Shown piece after piece: positions 56,101-64,000 of a DNA stretch of 64,000 nt. A program made the position numbers and the translations under genes. Source of the DNA: Stictocephala bisonia (Eukaryota > Arthropoda > Insecta > Hemiptera > Membracidae); contig JAQJVL010000057.1 of NCBI GenBank assembly GCA_035578905.1, positions 2,046,001-2,110,000 on the forward strand, given 5' to 3'. Within the stretch, counting starts at the first letter, position 1; each line of letters starts with the position of its first letter. The notes beneath the pieces were generated by a model that made no database searches, had not been told where the DNA came from, and was given only the letters and a program-made list of their open reading frames with translations.

Positions 56101-59100
56101 CGCTGATCAATATAAGATATGGGTGAATATGAGGGGCAAATGAGTGTGATGAGTGTAGATAATGAGTGTTGTCACTGTTACTAACTAAGGTTGATTAAAG
56201 AAACTGTTCCTCAGTAAGAGCTATTCAAGGTTCCAAAATTCAAGACTTATTACAGCTTTTCAATGCAGTCCAGGTTGGTGCATTACGACTAATATGGTGT
56301 GTTGAGAGCCAGATTTTGGAAGACGTAGTGATCACTCATGTCTGAAGTGTGTTACTGTGTTCTCTCAATGGTTGCCATCGATGTGGACATTACCAGATAA
56401 GTCTCAAGTGTCCATGTCAGTTGGTAGTTTAGGGAGATGTTGTTTAGTAAAGAGAATCGAGAGTCAGGTTTGTCAGTTAGCTGAAAATCAGACCATACTA
56501 CATGGTTCGAACTCCACGTAAAGCTGTATATCCCTTAGCTGCCCTGGCTATTGGGCTATTAATAAATAGTTCTTACTGAGGAGCAGTCGAGCTTAGTTTG
56601 TAACAATGATTACACTCATTCCTCTACTCATTCAGCCCTCGTATTCGCCCATATATCTACTATGGCGTCTTACAAATGAATAATGAAAACTCTTCAAGGA
56701 AAGTCAAGGATCACCCAATCAATTTTTCTATGTCATTCATAAAGGATTTCATGATCCACCTGGCACAAAATTTGTGAGAGCCAAGCTTTTCAACAAAAAT
56801 TTCATTCTTAAATGCTTATTTTACTCCATTAACAAAATGACAAATAGTCCCTTGGTCTTCTTCTCAATCTTCACCAATCTCTACCTCCTATTACCAAACT
56901 GGTAACTATAAAACAACCATTGCAGCAAGAAGGCGAAAGAAATAAGGTTGAGAATTGCTTACTACTAGTGGCGAATGTATTAATGAATTACTGGATGGAA
57001 CCGAATGTATAACCGATTCTACAGACACAAAGATAGGTTGGCTTTAACAATACATCAGGTATCGACAGTTGTAACAATGAAGGGGATGGGCTAAATCAAT
57101 TTCAAATGCACTAAAGACACAGTGAATCTAACGATCAATTTTAGCTGCTTTGCGTCATTCTTTCAACAAATTATAGGCAGTTTTAAGTTTTTTTTTAAAA
57201 TTATTCCAACAACTTTTCCAGTTCACATAAAAAAAATAGTTTTTCAATTTAAAAATATTGCTCAGTCATTTTTGAATCTATAGATGAGTGACACCTAACC
57301 ACTGCCTTCAGAGTCAAAAAAATTAATTTGACTATGAAAGACCTAAATTATTAATCCGCAGCCAGATATTATATTTCTAGGTATTTCTTCTGATAATAAG
57401 ATACCTTCGGATCCATTAATAAATAACATAGCAGGTATTTTCTTTAGTAGGAAAGTAATTTATTTAGTATGAAATTTAAAATTCCTAGTATCTGATAATT
57501 ATGTAGGATCAGCATATTTCACTTTCTTTCAAGAGTTTTATCAAATGGGATTCTACTGAGGGAAAGTAGTAACCATTTTTATAAAATTAAACTTGTACAA
57601 AACAAAGTTATAAGAATAATTTAATTACTGACTCAAAAAGAGCAATAAACCACTGCAAATTAACATTTATTAAAATGCAGTATTTAACTGTGTATTTTAA
57701 TTTGCATACTTATTATGTCTTATTATAAATATTATAAACAATCTATCAAATCTAGACTAGATATACACGTTCATAACACTATAAATCGAAAATGTGTATT
57801 TCAAACATTGTCCAAAATATGAAATAAAATTATATTAAGTTATAATTTTTGTTAATAACCCTTGTTTTACTACCATTGACTCTAGTAAAACAGACAGACC
57901 AAGACAATTTTAACACTGATTAATTTCAAATAATCGCTATGATGGATGTTTGGCATACCATTAGGTTGTTAGTTAATTAGTTACATGTATAATATTTAGG
58001 CTATTACTTAACTCTAGATGATTTTTGCCCAAATGCAGACAAATTTTTATGACAGCTGAATGTTTCCCCCCTGAATTTAAGCGATTTGTCATATGCTCAT
58101 TTACCTTCATATAAATCACATACTAATAAATCTAACTAACCATTCTTTACATTTTTATTTTCCTTATGAAATTTAGAACAAAATATATATCTTGGTTTTA
58201 TATAATATGCACATAAATGTGCTCCAAGTGTCTGGTCTTAAAAAAAATAGACAATATTTTTTTCAATGCCTCAAAAGATTTGAGGGGTGAATCTAAGGTG
58301 TGGATGAAGGGTGGATCTAAGACATATATATTAAAGGCAATTGTACTATACACTTTAAGTAACAAATTTAGCTTACTTTAAGAAAATGTATTAAATTTCT
58401 CCTGCTGAGTAGCCTCACCCCAATCCTGAGCGAAGTCTTATGCCCTGAGCAGTTCAGATACCGTTGTGGTTACTCTACTATGCTCCAGCTTACAAGAGCC
58501 TGCCCACCTGGTCGACAACACCAATAGCAGGCAGTGCTCCTGGATGTCAGCAAGGCCTTTGGATGATGTACAGCTCTTCAAGCTAGTCAGGATTCCAGTC
58601 TCCATCCCTGCAGTCACTGATCTACTCCTACCTTTCAGGCTTTCGTTGACAGGGATCTCTCCGCTTCAAGAAGGATCAAAGCCAGTCCTGTAAGGCCACT
58701 TGCCAAAGGACACTTCCTTTGGCAGTGGTGTATTTGGTCTATACTAACAACATGTTGTTGGCGTCAATATCTCACTAAACATAAATGACGACTTCATACA
58801 CTGCAGCAGCATCAAACCATGTGGAGCTCATGTCACTGGCTCGACTCCCTTTATTCCTAGCTGAAGAAGTGGAGAATCCAAATCAGCCTGGAAAAGAGTG
58901 AGGCAGTCCTATTCAAGCAACAGAAAAATGCCAGGAGCCCCATCTCCCCTTAACCCTAGATAGCGAGTCTATAGCCTGGAAGAAGGAGGTCAAATACCTT
59001 GAAGTGTGCATAGACTGGAAGCTGTCATTCATCATTCATGTGACAGCCAAGGTCTCTTGAGCGTATGAAGATAACGAGACCACTTTTCCCCTGATGTCAT

Positions 59101-62100
59101 ACAGGAGGGCCTGATGTAATCCAGGCATTAGTGAACATGTTCAGAACAGCCGAGCGGATGTTCAGAAAGGCCGCCACCTCCCCCCACATTGCAGATATCG
59201 CCATGCAAATGGTACCCCGACATTTCATCTGCCAAGACCTATCCGTCATCTTGTACAATCCCCCCATAGTAACCATAATTACTGTTAAGGTTCCACTAGT
59301 AGGCTTTTCTGGCCTGCTGGCTATTGTTTGCCTGGGGTCTGTGGACACCCCCTTAGGTCAATGAACTTGAAGCAGGCTCAACTTAGTGCCGCCCTCCATG
59401 GAATGTTATTACATATTTGGTGAGCAATTAAGACACCGGGCTATTTATGAAGCCACTAGTAAGGCCTTCCAGTCTGTTAATTATTGACCTCCAGGGGGCC
59501 TTCGTACACCCTCTTAGATTTTTGTCAGTAACATTCATTATAGTACAGCCCACCCTTTGTGGAATGTTCTAATATTAGTAATAATGTGGGAAAAATTGTA
59601 CATATAAATACATAAAATGAGCATTAAAGAAGTATAAGGAAAAGTATACATTTACGTAAATTAAAAATTAAACTTAAAAAAATTAATATAAATTTAAAAA
59701 TAAATAAATTATAAAAAATATTTCTAAGAGGATTTTCAAAAGATCTGCTTCAGCAAATGGCTTAAGCCAAAAGCTGCGTTGGCAAAAGGAGCAATAAAAC
59801 CCCAGAGCTTCAGTGAGTCCGTCCATGTTACCTAGAAGTAAATGTTATATATATTTGTAATTTTATATGAAACTCTGTAAAATGATATAAAATCACTTTA
59901 CATCATATATCTGTTTTAGTGAAAAAGCTATAGGGTTACTTTTCAGGTTAGTCGATAAATTTTTTAATGAAAACCATTTTTTAGTGCATCAAATTAACAT
60001 TTTGTGATTATCTACTATTACTTACAGAGAATGCATGATAGAGCGGCAAATAAAGAGTCTAGCTGTGCATTTTAAAATCTTCTATGTACAGTACAACCTC
60101 GACTATGCGGCCTCGCATTATCCGGCAGTCTGTATCATATGGTTCGGCAAGCAGATAGCAATAAAAATTATTTACAAGATACATTTACAATTGATTGTAA
60201 GCATATTTCAGTTTTCAAATGCAAATGTCGTACACAAGTGTTTCGGTTTTGGAAAATTGCAGGTGCTAGTAGTCACCCTCTCCTGACAAGCGATCTAATA
60301 ATTTAATAATGCGCCTGAAGATGCGAGCTGGCAATGTTGTTTACTTTTGTTCAGTGTGACTGGCTGGATGAGACCATTTCGCGAGTGAGGGAAGTCGGAA
60401 ATGGAACAGTTCATTTAACGTACACAATTTTACATACACATAATATGCAGTTACATACCTGCACATATTTTTTATTCAGACGGAGTTAAAATTAAAATTA
60501 AGTATAAGATTTAATATTTTAGTAAACATATAATTTACATAACATTTACCTTCGAATTTTTGATAGCCTAATTAAAACACAGTTGTATTTTAAATATCTT
60601 TCGTATTGTATTGTAAAGCAGCGTCAAAGTTGGCGACCATGATAAAAATCTTTTGTTTAATTACAACAGCTGCAGAGCGTGTTGCGTCATGTGCAATTGT
60701 AGGCGCCCTGCTTACGTGTGCTGTCTTATCAGTTACTAAACGTGATTCTCTAATAAAACAAAGTTATTTATGACTTATGTTTTATCCGGCTTTTATCGTA
60801 TTCAGCTTGACCTATGCTACATTAGGCCGGATAATCGAGGTTGTACTGTACCCATTTAGGCCTAAGTTGACCCGCACACAGCGAGGTGTTGAGCAGCCCG
60901 TCATGCATCGACATGAAACTTGAATCGCCACAAGGGAATTCACCAATTCTTTTAAGCCATTCTCCTCTAGTTGACTCATGGCTTTCTTCACAACGGGACC
61001 TCTTGGGAGAGGTTTCTTCATTAACTTTGAAATGTTTGTTGGCAATCAGACACCGTGGACCTATTTGCAACCACACTAGACAATTTGCTGTTTTATCAAA
61101 GTTTTCTGTCTCACATAAAAAAATCAATGACAATAACAAACTACTTTTCCGAAAAAAAAAGTGCAAAACTTAATCATAAAACCTGCATATTTTATTTTGT
61201 TTATTTATTCATAAGACGCCGATTGCCAAGACATGGGCGAATATGGATTTTGAATAAGTGTGATGAGTGTATATGAGCACATTCGCAGTCATTGTTACAA
61301 ACTAAAGCCGACTAATCCTTACAAAGTGTAATTAATTAATAGCCCAATGACAAATAAACAGCCGGTGGTTATCAGATGATCCCTCTCAAAATTCACGTGG
61401 GAGAAATGATTTATCCACCTCCCACCAATCATTCTTCTTTGCCTTCCAAAATTGGAACAAGAACATCAACACCCTATGAAGATACCCTTGATTTTCACAA
61501 CTAGAAGCTGACTAATTTCTTACATTTAATAAGATCAACATTGAATTGAATTTCAAACAATAATGTAAAACCTGTTGTTATAATAATTAAATGAAATCTT
61601 AAAAATTTTCATTTCTTAAAATCGTGTGAACTGCACTACTACTAGTATAAAACATATGTAACATTTTGAGAGGCCTAATTACAAGTAATGATTAATTCAC
61701 TGTCAGAAAACATTTTACTGAGAACGCTATCCTCCACCCGAGTGACACTCATAACTCACAGATAGAGCACGTCCACTTCGCTAAACTCGGAGCTCTAGAT
61801 GCTAGCCTCTTGGCTCACCACTTGAAATAATACTGGTTTAGATTACCTTTTTCTGTCTTTAACAGTTCTTCAATTACATTACTGCTATGTACATTTCAAA
61901 GCATGTAAAAGCTTCATCATCAGGCTTCCAAAAACGTCACTGTTTAAAACACTTAAGATTATAAAACATTTAAACATATTAAAACACAAGTACAACACTT
62001 TTGCCAGCTGGTGAGAGACACCAACTGATGACTCTGAAGATTCATCGCGCTTGAATCTTCTAAAGTTAAAGATCGACTTTTATCACCAGACGAAGTTAGG

Positions 62101-62755
62101 AACCCATTTTAACACTTCACCTGGGGACCAACGGCTTAATATGACTTCCGAACCACGGGAGCAACAGGGCAAAAACTGATAATGGTCTTGTAGGAAATCA
62201 ACCCGAAACGGCTGCAACCGCTTTAGCCTCTTAGCTACGGTTGCTCCCTTAGGATTTAAATGGTCCTTTGATGGCGTTTAAACACTTTAATTAGAATTAT
62301 TTACTATAAAACCCTATAATTTATTTATTTATTGGTTCAACGGTTCCACCATTTTTACAAAACTTATAATGTGCCTATTGCTACAAAATCCACCATTTCC
62401 TCATCCACAATTTGCTCAATGTCCAATGGAAATATTCAGTGGATTCAATCTCATTGTGACTATTCTTCTTATGGATACTATTCTCATGAGCTTAACTAAT
62501 AAATTGTATTTGATAGTACTTTAAAACTAAAAAATATATTTTATTGAAAATAACTTATCTACTAAATGAGTAGCTTGTAGTACAATTGTATTGTAAGAAG
62601 AGAAAATTAAGGTAGGCTCAGAAGATTGCTTACTTGCGAAGATAGGTATCAGATTTAGCTTTGAAGGCGAAATATAATGGCTTTTGTTCGGCAGGTACCC
62701 GTTCAGCTATAGAAGCCCAATTTATTGTTGACTGTGCAACTCTTCTTGCAGCCAT
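52956..62755 (-). CDS. ATPsynD: ATP synthase peripheral stalk subunit d, mitochondrial (3 coding exons)
   Basis: On the - strand, 62755-62634, 54868-54697 and 53189-52956 join to 528 nt and 175 aa, the usual length for insect subunit d (about 178 aa). The N terminus MAARRVAQSTINWASIAERV and the following KPLYFAFKAKSDTYL, then PPKIDWAYYK, a coiled-coil-like middle, and the C-terminal DMTMEELAYAYPDQAL and KPTFWPHTEE are family signatures. Subunit d is part of the stator that holds F1 to Fo in the inner mitochondrial membrane. The N terminus matches the mature-like start found in insect orthologues, without a long presequence. Introns are 7765 bp and 1507 bp and both GT-AG. Confidence 0.96.
53735..54425 (+). 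mobile_element. LINE 3' fragment in ATPsynD intron 2
   Basis: An open frame at 53735-53959 reads NTRHANQIRTPRATTSFFQ and FLGPKFYNKLPFNI, the last blocks of a LINE ORF2. It is followed by a 3' UTR and a (TTCAT)n tail at about 54393-54420. Confidence 0.75.
54697..54868 (-). CDS. ATPsynD: ATPsynD coding exon 2
   Basis: The acceptor is TTTTTCAG/GGTGAC (exon start 54868) and the donor GAAGCA/gtaagt (exon end 54697). It encodes about residues 41-98 including PPKIDWAYYKTKVPLPAMVD. Confidence 0.93.
54871..56091. other. ATPsynD intron 1 sequence, little recognised
   Basis: A possible 165-bp short element at about 55233-55397 has ends TTAAGGTGGCCGG and, reversed, CTAAGGCCGGTGC. The rest is AT-rich and plain. 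Confidence 0.35.
56092..56225 (-). repeat. SINE tail fragment, inverted
   Basis: AAGACGCTGATCAATATAAG and ATATGGGTGAATATGAG are the reverse complement of the shared tail. It ends near AAACTGTTCCTCAGTAAGAG. Confidence 0.65.
56372..56690 (+). repeat. SINE (head type 2 plus shared tail)
   Basis: The head GGTTGCCATCGATGTGGACA is followed by a box B-like GGTTCGAACTCC (near 56514), then the tail GGCTATTGGGCTATTAATAA (near 56548) and CGCCCATATATCTACTATGG, and a short A-rich end. Together with 56092-56225 it forms an inverted pair of tails. Confidence 0.7.
56691..57339. other. ATPsynD intron 1 sequence, nothing certain
   Basis: Less AT-rich than the surroundings, without recognisable domain or ends. 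Confidence 0.3.
57340..57850 (+). pseudogene. very decayed LINE ORF2 C-terminal fragment
   Basis: + strand frames read ISSDNKIPSDPLINNIAGIF and VSDNYVGSAYFTFFQEFYQM, resembling the FLGI.DN and LRTAYFGLFQSHLSYGL blocks of LINE C termini, with several stops. Confidence 0.5.
58390..59350 (+). pseudogene. decayed jockey-like LINE RT fragment
   Basis: In changing frames: VLLDVSKAFGD-like text near 58540 (RT motif A), LPLAVVYLVYTNNM near 58720, EKSEAVLFKQQKNARSP near 58900, and VKYLEVCIDWKLSF near 58990 (the VKYLGVxLDxxLTW block). GC content is higher than in the surroundings. Many stops. Confidence 0.6.
59351..60086. other. ATPsynD intron 1 sequence, nothing certain
   Basis: Repeated CTCCAGGGGGCC/TGTGGACACCC-like pieces near 59490 may be the end of the LINE above. 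The segment 59740-59820 looks exon-like in composition but fits no ATPsynD join. Confidence 0.3.
60089..60848. mobile_element. pogo/Tigger-type non-autonomous element B, ATPsynD intron 1
   Basis: TA at 60087-60088 and 60849-60850. The ends CAGTACAACCTCGACTATGC and, reversed, CAGTACAACCTCGATTATCC match at 18 of 20. CCGGATAAT motifs recur near both ends. 760 bp without a transposase frame. Confidence 0.9.
60851..61166 (-). other. unrecognised open frame next to pogo element B
   Basis: A 100-codon - strand frame (61166 downward) reads NFDKTANCLVWLQIGPRCLI and RCEESHESTRGEWLKRIGEF. It is uninterrupted and less AT-rich than its surroundings, but no family was recognised and no splice context ties it to ATPsynD. 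It may be transposon-derived. Confidence 0.3.
61198..61405 (-). repeat. SINE, shared-tail type, inverted
   Basis: Starts with TTTATTTATTCATAAGACGC (tail end) and carries TAATTAATAGCCCAATGACA. It continues with CAGCCGGTGGTTATCAGATGATC, as in the SINE at 36090, but the tRNA-like head is missing. Confidence 0.75.
61985..62255 (-). repeat. tRNA-derived SINE, second family, inverted
   Basis: On the - strand: GTAGCTAAGAGGCTAAAGCG (box A-like) and CGGGTTGATTTCC (box B-like) 35 nt on. Then GGTTCGGAAGTCATATTAAG with CCGTTGGTCCC, a block I associate with a widespread arthropod SINE type from memory. No duplication was resolved. Confidence 0.65.
62256..62633. other. ATPsynD intron 1, near exon 1
   Basis: AT-rich; nothing recognised. 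Confidence 0.4.
62634..62755 (-). CDS. ATPsynD: ATPsynD coding exon 1
   Basis: Start codon at 62755-62753. The donor is CGCAA/gtaagc (exon end 62634), phase 2. It encodes residues 1-40. Confidence 0.93.
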
Positions 62756-62874
62756 AACTGTAATTTTCTAACTTTAAAGGTAAGATAAGTAAATTACTCC
62801 TCACAAACGACCTTCACAGGTTAAACGGTTGATCACCAGCAGACATCAGCAACCAGAAGAGCAGTAGCAGAAAG

Positions 62875-64000
62875 TAGTGATGGCCGTTATTTAACGTAAC
62901 AGGATAAGTAACACTGTTACCAAGCTGGAACCTGTTACCGCTATAACCTGTTATCTGAAATACCCAGTTAATTTTGGAACTTATAAAACAAGAGTTTTAA
63001 TATCAAACAATTTTGTCGTACAATTAATTTTGATGCAGCACCAAATCATATTACTAACAAATATGCAGTTTGCATGTTGGTAATAAGCATCGTTCTGTTC
63101 TGAACTCTCATGGAACAAACGATATCAAACGCTGGTCAATCCAGTTACAAAGTATCCAAGATGGAACACTGTTCTCTCGTGGAATCGTCACCAGAATGAA
63201 ACCTCGCCTGGCGTGGAGTTACCAGTGGCAGAGGGCGAACACTCATCCAGTTCCAGTTTCCGCGTAGAAATGTAACTGCATCACTGCTTGCTCGCTGTGG
63301 CCGTTCCAATTCTGTCGTGGAACGGTGGAACCACAGATGAAAGTAGGAGTTCCTTTATCTGTGGTGGAACTGAAGCGCCGGGGGAGGGGTATTCAAGTTA
63401 CTACTTGTCAGTTGTCAGTCATTTGTGATGTTAGTGGAAGCGGAATACGCATTTCATTTCCTTGTCTGTTACATTATTACATTGCTTGTTTATTAGTTTG
63501 TTGTCTGACGGACGTAGACAATAGAGTTTCATTATGCTTTATGTCTTTAGCATAATATTGCTCAAGGCTCACCAGCAAACGAGCTGAGCAACTAATATTT
63601 TTAAATGTTAATTTTAATTTATAATACATTTTGACATTTTTTCTTTTATCCTAATAATGTAATGTAATAATACATTGCCATGTTTTATTAAAGTTTGTTT
63701 TAAAGATAAACTAAGCCTTATTTTCAACTTTAATTATTGTGATTAGTAATTAATTATTGGTAATAATTAAACATCTTAGACTCCACAGCAGACCAGGAAC
63801 TGTAACTGAAACTAAAGTGTATTCGTCCTTTGATAACTCACGCCAGGCGAGGATTTAGCGAACGGCTAGCGCCCGTTCTGGTTCCACAAGGAACCAGCGT
63901 TCCACGCTAGACACATGGTAACTGGATGAGCTAGCTGTAACAGTCTGACTCTGGGGTAACGTCATGAACACTCGTTCCATGAGAGAACAGCATTACGTAC
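62875..64000. mobile_element. probable DNA transposon upstream of ATPsynD, runs off the window
   Basis: A hAT-like edge TAGTGATGGCCGTTATTTAA starts 120 bp upstream of the ATPsynD start codon. The parts 63078-63260 and 63820-63999 are imperfect inverted repeats (CCTCGCCTGGCGTG near 63204 against its reverse complement near 63842; TCATGGAAC near 63108 against GTTCCATGA near 63974). The short frames here show no known domain. The right end is not in the window. Confidence 0.45.

Noticed and set aside
59740..59830. An extra ATPsynD exon on the - strand
   Set aside because: The exon 1 to exon 2 join already keeps frame and family alignment, and this segment has no fitting acceptor/donor pair or subunit d sequence.
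1..64000. CRISPR arrays, bacterial operons, phage or plasmid features
   Set aside because: The window is eukaryotic (spliced genes, SINEs, LINEs). The only spaced repeats are minisatellites with contiguous units, not repeat-spacer arrays.

Overview
The window looks like a piece of an AT-rich, repeat-loaded animal genome, most probably an insect (order not determined; a hemipteran-like genome is only a guess). It holds three ordinary single-copy nuclear genes with GT-AG introns, spread thinly through a dense and partly nested layer of transposable elements. No bacterial, plasmid, viral or CRISPR feature is present.

Genes. (1) cby (Chibby, Wnt/beta-catenin antagonist and ciliary base protein), + strand, coding exons 4451-4631, 7751-7866 and 12569-12658, 128 aa. 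(2) RNPC3 (U11/U12-65K, minor-spliceosome di-snRNP protein), + strand, five coding exons from 29833 to 41429, 455 aa with two RRMs. (3) ATPsynD (mitochondrial ATP synthase peripheral-stalk subunit d), - strand, three coding exons from 62755 down to 52956, 175 aa. All exon joins keep frame and all seven introns are U2-type GT-AG. The three genes are functionally unrelated neighbours.

Repeats by region. 1.9-3.2 kb: a perfect palindrome with 161-bp arms inside a poly(A)-ended insertion with target duplication, then a complex tandem repeat. cby introns: G-run inverted-repeat element, two related fold-back elements, a SINE and an internally deleted mariner. 12.8-27.8 kb (intergenic): two short piggyBac-like elements (TTAA duplications), a 5'-truncated LINE, an RTE-clade LINE inserted in another LINE, a three-level nest (piggyBac in LINE in hAT transposase fragment), and a decayed Ty3/gypsy RT. 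28.6-29 kb: G-rich minisatellite. RNPC3 introns: hAT fragment, hairpins near a splice acceptor, long inverted repeat, two piggyBac-like elements (one carrying a hAT element with an exact 8-bp duplication), a tRNA-derived SINE and a second minisatellite with the same core as the first. 41.5-49.4 kb: a SINE-type tail split at its TTAA by another piggyBac-like element, a nearly full-length decayed LINE on the - strand, and a 555-bp tandem duplication. 50.3-52.8 kb: LINE 3' fragment, mariner-like remnant, pogo/Tigger-type element. ATPsynD introns: three decayed LINE fragments, a second pogo-type element and several SINEs. The upstream side of ATPsynD (62.9-64 kb) holds a probable DNA transposon that runs off the window.

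The most striking signals are the perfect palindrome at 1961-2283, the six TTAA-flanked piggyBac-like elements sharing one architecture (GC-rich palindromes near the right end, and in three copies a short remnant of a transposase N terminus), and the G-quadruplex-type minisatellite core that recurs at three places. I see no operon-like or defence-like new gene system. All family calls are by reading and need a database search to confirm.
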